NCBI GenBank assembly: GCA_020055645.1
Contig: JAECZT010000008.1
Coordinates: 1,054,001 to 1,118,000 of the forward strand
Reading direction: 5' to 3'
DNA: 64,000 nucleotides
DNA from: Tomocerus qinae
Taxonomy: Eukaryota; Arthropoda; Collembola; Entomobryomorpha; Tomoceridae
This document shows positions 1 to 11,315 of this stretch, piece after piece. How positions within the stretch are numbered: the stretch's first letter is position 1; the number at the start of each line of letters is the position of its first letter. A program made the position numbers and the translations under genes. The notes under the pieces were generated by a model that was not told the DNA's origin, did not search any database, and saw nothing but the letters and a program-made list of their open reading frames with translations.

Positions 1-28
1 AATTAAAACTGTAAATGTTATTTTTAAG
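1..28. repeat. Partial B monomer at left window edge
   Basis: The first 28 bases are the 3' part of a B unit (AATTAAAACTGTAAATG followed by TTATTTTTAAG). The next box begins at 29. The array therefore extends leftwards beyond the window. Confidence 0.9.
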
Positions 29-310
29 CTTTTTGGCTCGTATAAGTATAAAATCAGGAATTTCAACTCTTGAAAATTATTTTTTAAGCTTTTTGGCTCG
101 TACAAGTATTAAATCATGAATTTCAACTCTTGAAAATTATTTTTTAAACTTTTTGGCTCGTACAAGTATTAAATCATGAATTTCAACTCTTGAAAATTAT
201 TTTTTAAACTTTTTGCCTCGTACAAGTTTAAAAAATAATTAAAACTGTTGAATGTTATTTTTAAGCTTTTTGGCTCGTATAAGTATTAAATCATGAATTT
301 CAACTCTTGA

Positions 311-331
311 AAATTATTTTAAAAATTATTT
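311..331. repeat. 12-bp internal expansion of an A tail
   Basis: The tail reads GAAAATTATTTTAAAAATTATTTTTT, one extra TTATTTTAAAAA block relative to canonical A. The same expansion occurs near 1387-1410. Shared rare length variants like this suggest the two places descend from one event. Exact breakpoints are ambiguous because the sequence is low complexity. Confidence 0.7.
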
Positions 332-1888
332 TTTAAGCTTTTTGGCTCGTATAAGCATTAAATCCTGAATTTCAACTCTTGAAAATTATTTTTTAAGCTT
401 TTTGGCTCGTACAAGTATTAAATCATGAATTTCAACTCTTGAAAATTATTTTTTAAACTTTTTGGCTCGTACAAGTATTAAATCATAAATTTCAACTCTT
501 CAAAATTATTTTTTAAACTTTTTGGCTCGTACAAGTATTAAATCATGAATTTCAACTCTTGAAAATTATTTTTTAAACTTTTTGCCTCGTACAAGTTTAA
601 AAAATAATTAAAAGTGTTGAATATTTTTTTAAGCCTTTTGGCTCGTACAATTATTAAATCTTGAATTTCAACTCTTGAAAATTATTTTTTAAACTTTTTG
701 TCTCGTACAAGTTTAAAAAATAATTAAAACTGTTAAATGTTATTTTTAAGCTTTTTGGCTCGTATAAGTATTAAATCATGAATTTCAACTCTTGAAAATT
801 ATTTTTTAAACTTTTTGGCTCGTACAAGTATTAAATCATGAATTTCAACTCTTGAAAATTATTTTTTAAACTTTTTGGCTCGTACAAGTATTAAATCATG
901 AATTTCAACTCTTGAAAATTATTTTTTAAACTTTTTGCCTCGTACAAGTTTAAAAAATAATTAAAACTGTTAAATGTTATTTTTAAGCTTTTTGGCTCGT
1001 ATAAGTATTAAATCATGAATTTCAACTCTTGAAAATTATTTTTTAAACTTTTTGGCTCGTACAAGTATTAAATCATGAATTTCAACTCTTGAAAATTATT
1101 TTTTAAACTTTTTGCCTCGTACAAGTTTAAAAAATAATTAAAACTGTTAAATGTTATTTTTAAGCATTTTGGCTCGTATAAGTATTAAATCATGAATTTC
1201 AACTCTTGAAAATTATTTTTTAAACTTTTTGGCTCGTACAAGTATTAAATCATGAATTTCAACTCTTGAAAATTATTTTTTAAACTTTTTGGCTCGTACA
1301 AGTATTAAATCATGAATTTCAACTCTTGAAAATTATTTTTTAAACTTTTTGCTCGTACAAGTTTTAAATCATGAATTTCAACTCTTGAAAATTATTTTAA
1401 AAATTATCTTTTAAGCTTTTTGGCTTGTACAAGTTTTAAATCATGAATTTCAACTCTTGAAAATTATTTTTTAAACTTTTTGGCTCGTAAAAGTATTAAA
1501 TCATGAATTTCAACTCTTGAAAATTATTTTTTAAACTTTTTGCCTCGTACAAGTTTAAAAAATAACTAAAACTGTAAATGTTATTTGTAGGCTTTTTGGC
1601 TCGTACAAGTATTAAATCATGAATTTCAACTCTTGAAAATTATTTTTTAAACTTTTTGGCTCGTACAAGTATTAAATCATGAGATTCAACTCTTGAAAAT
1701 TATTTTTTAAACTTTTTGCCTCGTACAAGTTTAAAAAATAATTAAAACTGTGGAATGTTATTTTCAAGCTTTTTGGCTCGTATAAGTATTAAATCATGAA
1801 TTTCCACTCTTGAAAATTATTTTTTAAGCTTTTTGGCTCGTACAAGTATTAAATCATGAATTTCAACTCTTGAAAATTATTTTTTAAA

Positions 1889-1907
1889 CTTTTTGGCTCG
1901 TACAAGT
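1889..1907. other. Conserved 19-bp box with imperfect palindrome (example copy)
   Basis: CTTTTTGGCTCGTACAAGT opens every A unit. B units share 18 of its 19 bases. Bases 9-18 (CTCGTACAAG, here 1897-1906) match their own reverse complement at 8 of 10 positions around GTAC. The box holds the only CpG of either consensus. Variants mostly change bases beside the CpG (GGCACG, CTTCG, CGCAC, CGTAA, CGTAT) and keep it. This is a candidate binding site for a dimeric satellite-binding or centromere protein, but no protein can be named from sequence. Confidence 0.6.
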
Positions 1908-1920
1908 ATTAAATCATGAA

Positions 1921-1935
1921 TTTCAACTCTTGAAA
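1921..1935. other. A-specific dyad TTTCAA-CTC-TTGAAA (example copy)
   Basis: A perfect 6-bp inverted repeat with a 3-base centre, at A positions 33-47. It is present in nearly every canonical A unit. It extends to AATT on both sides if one extra A is bulged. The aligned B sequence (TTAAAACTGTTGAAT) has lost the left arm. It could be a second protein site or a small hairpin in a transcript; both are inference. The common variant CAATTCTTG weakens it by one base and recurs at fixed places in longer repeats. Confidence 0.6.
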
Positions 1936-2128
1936 ATTATTTTTTAAACTTTTTGGCTCGTACAAGTATTAAATCATGAATTTCAACTCTTGAAAATTAT
2001 TTTTTAAACTTTTTGGCACGTACAAGTATTAAATCATGAATTTCAACTCTTGAAAATTATTTTTTAAACTGTTTGGCTCGTACAAGTATTAAATCATGAA
2101 TTTCAATTCTTGAAAATTATTTTTTAAA

Positions 2129-2185
2129 CTTTTTGCCTCGTACAAGTTTAAAAAATAATTAAAACTGTTGAATGTTATTTTTAAG
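2129..2185. repeat. Reference B monomer, 57 bp (B1)
   Basis: A clean copy of the main B unit. It begins CTTTTTGCCTCGTACAAGT, differing from the A box at position 8 (G to C), then continues TTAAAAAATAATTAAAACTG and TTGAATGTTATTTTTAAG. By hand alignment its second part matches A at roughly three quarters of positions, so B is a diverged relative of A rather than an unrelated spacer. It lacks the TTTCAA/TTGAAA dyad of A. GC is 13 of 57. The next A usually has CGTATAAG. Confidence 0.93.
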
Positions 2186-2404
2186 CTTTTTGGCTCGTAT
2201 AAGTATTAAATCATGAATTTCAACTCTTGAAAATTATTTTTTAAACTTTTTGGCTCGTACAAGCATTAAATCATGAATTTCAACTCTTGAAAATTATTTT
2301 TTAAACTTTTTGGCTCGTACAAGCATTAAATCATGAATTTCAACTCTTGAAAATTATTTTTTTTAGCTTTTTGCCTCGTACAAGCTTACAAAATAATTAA
2401 AACT

Positions 2405-3540
2405 GTAAATGTTATTTGTTGGCTTTTTGGCTCGTATAAGTATTAAATCATGAATTTCAACTCTTAAAAATTATTTTTTAAACTTTTCGCTTCGTACAAG
2501 TTTAAAAAATAACTAAAACTGTAAATGTTATTTGTAGGCTTTTTGGCTCGTACAAGTATTAAATCATGAATTTCAACTCTTGAAAATTATTTTTTAAATT
2601 TTTTGGCACGTACAAGTATTAAATCATGAGTTTCAACTCTTGAAAATTATTTTTTAAACTTTTTGCCTCGTACAAGTTTAAAAAATATTTAAAACTGTTG
2701 AATGTTATTTTTAAGCTTTTTGGCTCGTATAAGTATTAAATCATGAATTTCAACTCTTGAAAATTATTTTTTAAGCTTTTTGGCTCGTACAAGTATTAAA
2801 TCATGAATTTCAACTCTTTAAAATTATTTTTTAAATTTTTTGGCACGTACAAGTATTAAATCATGAATTTCAACTCTTGAAAATTATTTTTTAAACTGTT
2901 TGGCTCGTACAAGTATTAAATCATGAATTTCAATTCTTGAAAATTATTTTTTAAACTTTTTGCCTCGTACAAGTTTAAAAAATAATTAAAACTGTTGAAT
3001 GTTATTTTTAAGCTTTTTGGCTCGTATAAGTATTAAATCATGAATTTCAACTCTTGAAAATTATTTTTTAAGCTTTTTGGCTCGTACAAGCATTAAATCA
3101 TGAATTTCAACTCTTGAAAATTATTTTTTTTAGCTTTTTGCCTCGTACAAGCTTACAAAATAATTAAAACTGTAAATGTTATTTGTTGGCTTTTTGGCTC
3201 GTATAAGTATTAAATCATGAATTTCAACTCTTAAAAATTATTTTTTAAACTTTTCGCTTCGTACAAGTTTAAAAAATAACTAAAACTGTAAATGTTGTTT
3301 GTAGGCTTTTTGGCTCGTACAAGTATTAAATCATGAATTTCAACTTTTGAAAATTATTTTTTAAACTTTTTGGCTCGTACAAGTATTAAATCATGAGTTT
3401 CAACTCTTGAAAATTATTTTTTCAACTTTTTGCCTCGTACAAGTTTAAAAAATATCTAAAAGTGTTGAATGTTATTTTTAAGCTTTTTGGCTCGTATAAG
3501 TATTAAATCCTGAATTTCAACTCTTGAAAATTATTTTTTA
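2405..3540. repeat. Segmental copy alpha-1
   Basis: This segment matches about 6,892-8,027 at a constant offset of 4,487. Shared rare markers include AATATTTAAAACTGTTG (2684 and 7171), CTTACAAAAT (3151 and 7638) and TTGTTTGTAGG near 3295 and 7782. It carries CTCTTTAAAATT, GGCACGTAC, CTGTTTGG and CAATTCTTG in the same order as the other copies. Similarity stops near 3,541, where this copy continues with a B2 and the other with B containing AATATTTAAAACTG. Confidence 0.8.
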
Positions 3541-3542
3541 AG

Positions 3543-3598
3543 CTTTTTGCCTCGTACAAGTTTAAAAAATAATTAAAACTGTAAATGTTATTTGTAGG
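3543..3598. repeat. Reference B2 monomer, 56 bp
   Basis: A B subtype with a 3' part reading ACTGTAAATGTTATTTGTAGG instead of ACTGTTGAATG...TTTTTAAG, making it 1 bp shorter. Related subtypes end in TTTGTTGG, often with TTTACAAAATAA or CTTACAAAATAA upstream. Another reads AACTTTAAATGTTATTTTTAAG. B2 units are usually followed by A with CGTACAAG rather than CGTATAAG, so subtype and neighbour are linked. Confidence 0.88.
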
Positions 3599-3719
3599 CT
3601 TTTTGGCTCGTACAAGTATTAAATCATGAATTTCAACTCTTGAAAATTATTTTTTAAGCTTTTTGGCTCGTACAAGTGTTAAATCATGAATTTCAACTCC
3701 TGAAAATTATTTTTTAAAC

Positions 3720-6700
3720 TTTTTGGCTCGCAAAAGTATTAAATCATGAATTTCAACTCCTCAAAATTATTTTTTAAACTTTTTGGCTCGTAAAAGTATT
3801 AAATCATGAATTTCAACTCTTGAAAATTATTTTTTAAACTTTTTGCCTCGTACAAGTTTAAAAAATAATTAAAACTGTAAATGTTATTTGTAGGCTTTTT
3901 GGCTCGTACAAGTATTAAATCATGAATTTCAACTCTTGAAAATTATTTTTTAAACTTTTTGGCTCGTAAAAGTATTAAATCATGAATTTCAACTCTTGAA
4001 AATTATTTTTTAAACTTTTTGCCTCGTACAAGTTTAAAAAATAACTAAAACTGTAAATGTTATTTGTAGGCTTTTTGGCTCGTACAAGTATTAAATCATG
4101 AATTTCAACTCTTGAAAATTATTTTTTAAACTTTTTGGCTCGTACAAGTATTAAATCATGAGTTTCAACTCTTGAAAATTATTTTTTAAACTTTTTGCCT
4201 CGTACAAGTTTAAAAAATAATTAAAACTGTGGAATGTTATTTTTAAGCTTTTTGGCTCGTATAAGTATTAAATCATGAATTTCCACTCTTGAAAATTATT
4301 TTTTAAGCTTTTTAGCTCGTACAAGTATTAAATCATGAATTTCAACTCTTGAAAATTATTTTTTAAACTTTTTGGCTCGTACAAGTATTAAATCATGAAT
4401 TTCAACTCTTGAAAATTATTTTTTAAACTTTTTGGCTCGTACAAGTTTAAAAAATAATTAAAACTGTAAATGTTATTTGTAGGCTTTTTGGCTCGTACAA
4501 GTATTAAATCATGAATTTCAACTCTTGAAAATTATTTTTTAAACTTTTTGGCTCGTAAAAGTATTAAATCATGAATTTCAACTCTTGAAAATTATTTTTT
4601 AAACTTTTTGCCTCGTACAAGTTTAAAAAATAACTAAAACTGTAAATGTTATTTGTAGGCTTTTTGGCTCGTACAAGTATTAAATCATGAATTTCAACTC
4701 TTGAAAATTATTTTTTAAACTTTTTGGCTCGTACAAGTATTAAATCATGAGTTTCAACTCTTGAAAATTATTTTTTAAACTTTTTGCCTCGTACAAGTTT
4801 AAAAAATAATTAAAACTGTGGAATGTTATTTTTAAGCTTTTTGGCTCGTATAAGTATTAAATCATGAATTTCCACTCTTGAAAATTATTTTTTAAGCTTT
4901 TTGGCTCGTACAAGTATTAAATCATGAATTTCAACTCTTGAAAATTATTTTTTAAACTTTTTGGCTCGTACAAGTATTAAATCATGAATTTCAACTCTTG
5001 AAAATTATTTTTTAAACTTTTTGGCTCGTACAAGTATTAAATCATGAATTTCAACTCTTGAAAATTATTTTTTAAACTTTTTGGCACGTACAAGTATTAA
5101 ATCATGAATTTCAACTCTTGAAAATTATTTTTTAAACTGTTTGGCTCGTACAAGTATTAAATCATGAATTTCAATTCTTGAAAATTATTTTTTAAACTTT
5201 TTGCCTCGTACAAGTTTAAAAAATAATTAAAACTGTTGAATGTTATTTTTAAGCTTTTTGGCTCGTATAAGTATTAAATCATGAATTTCAACTCTTAAAA
5301 ATTATTTTTTAAACTTTTCGCTTCGTACAAGTTTAAAAAATAACTAAAACTGTAAATGTTATTTGTAGGCTTTTTGGCTCGTACAAGTATTAAATCACGA
5401 ATTTCAACTCTTAAAAATTATTTTTTAAATTTTTTGGCACGTACAAGTATTAAATCATGAGTTTCAACTCTTGAAAATTATTTTTTAAACTTTTTGCCTC
5501 GTACAAGTTTAAAAAATATTTAAAACTGTTGAATGTTATTTTTAAGCTTTTTGGCTCGTATAAGTATTAAATCATGAATTTCAACTCTTGAAAATTATTT
5601 TTTAAGCTTTTTGGCTCGTACAAGTATTAAATCATGAATTTCAACTCTTTAAAATTATTTTTTAAATTTTTTGGCACGTACAAGTATTAAATCATGAATT
5701 TCAACTCTTGAAAATTATTTTTTAAACTGTTTGGCTCGTACAAGTATTAAATCATGAATTTCAATTCTTGAAAATTATTTTTTAAACTTTTTGCCTCGTA
5801 CAAGTTTAAAAAATAATTAAAACTGTTGAATGTTATTTTTAAGCTTTTTGGCTCGTATAAGTATTAAATCATGAATTTCAACTCTTGAAAATTATTTTTT
5901 AAACTTTTTGGCTTGTAAAAGTATTAAATCATGAATTTCAACTCCTCAAAATTATTTTTTAAACTTTTTGGCTCGTAAAAGTATTAAATCATGAATTTCA
6001 ACTCTTGAAAATTATTTTTTAAACTTTTTGCCTCGTACAAGTTTAAAAAATAATTAAAACTGTAAATGTTATTTGTAGGCTTTTTGGCTCGTACAAGTAT
6101 TAAATCATGAATTTCAACTCTTGAAAATTATTTTTTAAACTTTTTGGCTCGTAAAAGTATTAAATCATGAATTTCAACTCTTGAAAATTATTTTTTAAAC
6201 TTTTTGCCTCGTACAAGTTTAAAAAATAACTAAAACTGTAAATGTTATTTGTAGGCTTTTTGGCTCGTACAAGTATTAAATCATGAATTTCAACTCTTGA
6301 AAATTATTTTTTAAACTTTTTGGCTCGTACAAGTATTAAATCATGAGTTTCAACTCTTGAAAATTATTTTTTAAACTTTTTGCCTCGTACAAGTTTAAAA
6401 AATAATTAAAACTGTGGAATGTTATTTTTAAGCTTTTTGGCTCGTATAAGTATTAAATCATGAATTTCCACTCTTGAAAATTATTTTTTAAGCTTTTTGG
6501 CTCGTACAAGTATTAAATCATGAATTTCAACTCTTGAAAATTATTTTTTAAACTTTTTGGCTCGTACAAGTATTAAATCATGAATTTCAACTCTTGAAAA
6601 TTATTTTTTAAACTTTTTGGCTCGTACAAGTATTAAATCATGAATTTCAACTCTTGAAAATTATTTTTTAAACTTTTTGGCACGTACAAGTATTAAATCA

Positions 6701-7540
6701 TGAATTTCAACTCTTGAAAATTATTTTTTAAACTTTTTGGCACGTACAAGTATTAAATCATGAATTTCAACTCTTGAAAATTATTTTTTAAACTGTTTGG
6801 CTCGTACAAGTATTAAATCATGAATTTCAATTCTTGAAAATTATTTTTTAAACTTTTTGCCTCGTACAAGTTTAAAAAATAATTAAAACTGTTGAATGTT
6901 ATTTTTAAGCTTTTTGGCTCGTATAAGTATTAAATCATGAATTTCAACTCTTAAAAATTATTTTTTAAACTTTTCGCTTCGTACAAGTTTAAAAAATAAC
7001 TAAAACTGTAAATGTTATTTGTAGGCTTTTTGGCTCGTACAAGTATTAAATCACGAATTTCAACTCTTAAAAATTATTTTTTAAATTTTTTGGCACGTAC
7101 AAGTTTTAAATCATGAGTTTCAACTCTTGAAAATTATTTTTTAAACTTTTTGCCTCGTACAAGTTTAAAAAATATTTAAAACTGTTGAATGTTATTTTTA
7201 AGCTTTTTGGCTCGTATAAGTATTAAATCATGAATTTCAACTCTTGAAAATTATTTTTTAAGCTTTTTGGCTCGTACAAGTATTAAATCATGAATTTCAA
7301 CTCTTTAAAATTATTTTTTAAATTTTTTGGCACGTACAAGTATTAAATCATGAATTTCAACTCTTGAAAATTATTTTTTAAACTGTTTGGCTCGTACAAG
7401 TATTAAATCATGAATTTCAATTCTTGAAAATTATTTTTTAAACTTTTTGCCTCGTACAAGTTTAAAAAATAATTAAAACTGTTGAATGTTATTTTTAAGC
7501 TTTTTGGCTCGTATAAGTATTAAATCATGAATTTCAACTC
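3720..7540. repeat. Nested tandem duplications (589 and 1,596/1,656 bp)
   Basis: The marker CTGTGGAATG occurs at 4227, 4816 and 6412. The first two are 589 bp apart. The second and third are 1,596 bp apart, rising to 1,656 downstream because a second GGCACG A unit was added near 6,680-6,740. The rare CTCCTCAAAA at 3757 recurs at 5942, an offset of 2,185 = 589 + 1,596. So a segment was first doubled and the doubled product then copied with gain of one monomer. Confidence 0.78.
6433..6852. repeat. Longest uninterrupted A run seen, seven units
   Basis: Seven successive 60-bp A units lie between B units, from CGTATAAG with TTCCACTC through two GGCACG units to CTGTTTGG and CAATTCTTG. The homologous runs at 1769-2128 and about 4836-5195 have six, so one GGCACG unit was gained here. 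Confidence 0.85.
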
Positions 7541-8840
7541 TTGAAAATTATTTTTTAAGCTTTTTGGCTCGTACAAGCATTAAATCATGAATTTCAACTC
7601 TTGAAAATTATTTTTTTAGCTTTTTGCCTCGTACAAGCTTACAAAATAATTAAAACTGTAAATGTTATTTGTTGGCTTTTTGGCTCGTATAAGTATTAAA
7701 TCATGAATTTCAACTCTTAAAAATTATTTTTTAAACTTTTCGCTTCGTACAAGTTTAAAAAATAACTAAAACTGTAAATGTTGTTTGTAGGCTTTTTGGC
7801 TCGTACAAGTATTAAATCATGAATTTCAACTCTTGAAAATTATTTTTTAAACTTTTTGGCTCGTACAAGTATTAAATCATGAGTTTCAACTCTTGAAAAT
7901 TATTTTTTCAACTTTTTGCCTCGTACAAGTTTAAAAAATATCTAAAAGTGTTGAATGTTATTTTTAAGCTTTTTGGCTCGTATAAGTATTAAATCCTGAA
8001 TTTCAACTCTTGAAAATTATTTTTTAAGCTTTTTGCCTCGTACAAGTTTAAAAAATATTTAAAACTGTTGAATAATATTTTTAAACCTTTTGGCTCGTAC
8101 AAGTATTAAATCATGAATTTCAACTCTTGAAAATTATTTTTTAAACTTTTTGCCTCGTACAAGTTTAAAAAATATCTAAAAGTGTTGAATGTTATTTTTA
8201 AGCTTTTTGGCTCGTATCAGTATTAAATCATGAATTTCAACTCTTGAAAATTATTTTTTAAGCTTTTTGGCTCGTACAAGTATTAAATCATAAATTTCAA
8301 CTCCTGAAAATCATTTTTTAAACTTTTTGGCTCGTAAAAGTATTAAATCATGAATTTCAACTCCTGAAAATTATTTTTTAAACTTTTTGGCTCGTAAAAG
8401 TATTAAATCATGAATTTCAACTCTTGAAAATTATTTTTTAAACTTTTTGCCTCGTACAAGTTTAAAAAATAATTAAAACTGTAAATGTTATTTGTAGGCT
8501 TTTTGGCTCGTACAAGTATTAAATCATGAATTTCAACTCTTGAAAATTATTTTTTAAACTTTTTGGCTCGTAAAAGTATTAAATCATGAATTTCAACTCT
8601 TGAAAATTATTTTTTAAACTTTTTGCCTCGTACAAGTTTAAAAAATAATAAAAACTGTAAATGTTATTTGTAGGCTTTTTGGCTCGTACAAGTATTAAAT
8701 CATGAATTTCAAATCTTGAAAATTATTTTTTAAGCTTTTTGGCTCGTACAAGTGTTAAATCATGAATTTCAACTCCTGAAAATTATTTTTTAAACTTTTT
8801 GGCTCGTAAAAGTATTAAATCATGAATTTCAACTCTTGAA
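6900..8840. repeat. Segmental copy alpha-2 (offset 2,475 pair, left)
   Basis: About 1.9 kb nearly identical to 9,375-11,315. Markers at constant offset are CTTACAAAAT at 7638 and 10113, and CATAAATTTCAACTCCTGAAAA with AATCATT near 8,290 and 10,765. A shared run near 8,050-8,220 combines GAATAATATTTTTAAACC, AATATCTAAAAGTG and CGTATCAG. The copies differ by point changes and one T deletion near 9,739. The edges fade near 6,900 and 8,840. Confidence 0.85.
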
Positions 8841-9374
8841 AATTATTTTTTAAACTTTTTGGCTCGTACAAGTATTAAATCATGAATTTCAACTCTTGAA
8901 AATTATTTTTTAAACTTTTTGGCTCGTACAAGTATTTAATCATGAATTTCAACTCTTGAAAATTATTTTTTAAACTTTTTGCCTCGTACAAGTTTAAAAA
9001 ATAATTAAAACTGTTGAATGTTATTTTTAAGCTTTTTGGCTCGTATAAATATTAAATCATGAATTTCAACTCTTGAAAATTATTTTTTAAACTTTTTGGC
9101 TCGTACAAGTATTAAATCATGAATTTCAACTCTTGAAAATTATTTTTTAAACTTTTTGCCTCGTACAAGTTTAAAAAATAATTAAAACTGTTGAATGTTA
9201 TTTTTAAGCTTTTTGGCTCGTATAAGTATTAAATCATGAATTTCAACTCTTGAAAATTATTTTTTAAACTTTTTGGCTCGTACAAGCATTAAATCATGAA
9301 TTTCAACTCTTGAAAATTATTTTTTTTAGCTTTTTGCCTCGTACAAGCTTACAAAATAATTAAAACTGTAAATG

Positions 9375-11315
9375 TTATTTGTTGGCTTTTTGGCTCGTAT
9401 AAGTATTAAATCATGAATTACAACTCTTAAAAATTATTTTTTAAACTTTTCGCTTCGTACAAGTTTAAAAAATAACTAAAACTGTAAATGTTATTTGTAG
9501 GCTTTTTGGCTCGTACAAGTATTAAATCACGAATTTCAACTCTTAAAAATTATTTTTTAAATTTTTTGGCACGTACAAGTATTAAATCATGAGTTTCAAC
9601 TCTTGAAAATTATTTTTTAAACTTTTTGCCTCGTACAAGTTTAAAAAATATTTAAAACTGTTGAATGTTATTTTTAAGCTTTTTGGCTCGTATAAGTATT
9701 AAATCATGAATTTCAACTCTTGAAAATTATTTTTTAAGCTTTTGGCTCGTACAAGTATTAAATCATGAATTTCAACTCTTTAAAATTATTTTTTAAATTT
9801 TTTGGCACGTACAAGTATTAAATCATGAATTTCAACTCTTGAAAATTATTTTTTAAACTGTTTGGCTCGTACAAGTATTAAATCATGAATTTCAATTCTT
9901 GAAAATTATTTTTTAAACTTTTTGCCTCGTACAAGTTTAAAAAATAATTAAAACTGTTGAATGTTATTTTTAAGCTTTTTGGCTCGTATAAGTATTAAAT
10001 CATGAATTTCAACTCTTGAAAATTATTTTTTAAGCTTTTTGGCTCGTACAAGCATTAAATCATGAATTTCAACTCTTGAAAATTATTTTTTTAGCTTTTT
10101 GCCTCGTACAAGCTTACAAAATAATTAAAACTGTAAATGTTATTTGTTGGCTTTTTGGCTCGTATAAGTATTAAATCATGAATTTCAACTCTTAAAAATT
10201 ATTTTTTAAACTTTTCGCTTCGTACAAGTTTAAAAAATAACTAAAACTGTAAATGTTGTTTGTAGGCTTTTTGGCTCGTACAAGTATTAAATCATGAATT
10301 TCAACTCTTGAAAATTATTTTTTAAACTTTTTGGCTCGTACAAGTATTAAATCATGAGTTTCAACTCTTGAAAATTATTTTTTCAACTTTTTGCCTCGTA
10401 CAAGTTTAAAAAATATCTAAAAGTGTTGAATGTTATTTTTAAGCTTTTTGGCTCGTATAAGTATTAAATCCTGAATTTCAACTCTTGAAAATTATTTTTT
10501 AAGCTTTTTGCCTCGTACAAGTTTAAAAAATATTTAAAACTGTTGAATAATATTTTTAAACCTTTTGGCTCGTACAAGTATTAAATCATGAATTTCAACT
10601 CTTGAAAATTATTTTTTAAACTTTTTGCCTCGTACAAGTTTAAAAAATATCTAAAAGTGTTGAATGTTATTTTTAAGCTTTTTGGCTCGTATCAGTATTA
10701 AATCATGAATTTCAACTCTTGAAAATTATTTTTTAAGCTTTTTGGCTCGTACAAGTATTAAATCATAAATTTCAACTCCTGAAAATCATTTTTTAAACTT
10801 TTTGGCTCGTAAAAGTATTAAATCATGAATTTCAACTCCTGAAAATTATTTTTTAAACTTTTTGGCTCGTAAAAGTATTAAATCATGAATTTCAACTCTT
10901 GAAAATTATTTTTTAAACTTTTTGCCTCGTACAAGTTTAAAAAATAATTAAAACTGTAAATGTTATTTGTAGGCTTTTTGGCTCGTACAAGTATTAAATC
11001 ATGAATTTCAACTCTTGAAAATTATTTTTTAAACTTTTTGGCTCGTAAAAGTATTAAATCATGAATTTCAACTCTTGAAAATTATTTTTTAAACTTTTTG
11101 CCTCGTACAAGTTTAAAAAATAATTAAAACTGTAAATGTTAATTGTAGGCTTTTTGGCTCGTACAAGTATTAAATCATGAATTTCAACTCTTGAAAATTA
11201 TTTTTTAAGCTTTTTGTCTCGTACAAGTGTTAAATCATGAATTTCAACTCCTGAAAATTATTTTTTAAACTTTTTGGCTCGTAAAAGTATTAAATCATGA
11301 ATTTCAACTCCTGAA
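9375..11315. repeat. Segmental copy alpha-3 (offset 2,475 pair, right)
   Basis: Right-hand partner of 6,900-8,840. The sequence between the partners (about 8,841-9,374) is ordinary B-A-A material, so this is a duplication with intervening satellite. A one-base deletion (AAGCTTTTGGCTCG near 9,738) explains the offset change from 2,476 to 2,475. Confidence 0.85.

Larger units (their letters stand above)
1889..1948. repeat. Reference A monomer, 60 bp
   Basis: A clean copy of the majority A unit. Positions 1-19 are the shared box. Positions 20-32 contain TATTAAATCATGAA, with the palindrome TCATGA at 26-31. Positions 33-47 form the dyad TTTCAACTCTTGAAA. Positions 48-60 are the AT-rich tail ending TTTTTTAAA. 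GC is 14 of 60. Recurrent variants, useful as array markers, are CGTATAAG (first A after B), CGTAAAAG, CGCACAAG, GGCACGTAC, CTGTTTGG, GAGTTTC, AATCCTGAA and ACAATTATTAAATCTTG. A units occur singly or in runs of up to seven. Phase was set at the C before the T tract and is arbitrary. Confidence 0.95.
29..2400. repeat. Left zone: irregular B-(A)n mosaic
   Basis: B units separated by 1-6 A units. It includes B2 at about 1565, the marker B with CTGTGGAATG at 1749, and a six-A run at 1769-2128. The ACAATTATTAAATCTTG variant of A is present once near 650. No regular long period is evident before 1.5 kb. Confidence 0.8.

Noticed and set aside
1897..1906. Classical CENP-B box
   Set aside because: The box does not fit the mammalian core pattern NTTCGNNNNANNCGGGN; only an analogous role can be proposed.
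1921..1935. Rho-independent terminator (TTTCAA hairpin followed by T-rich tract)
   Set aside because: The stem is six AT-rich base pairs and occurs in about two of three monomers with no associated gene, so it is better explained as satellite symmetry.
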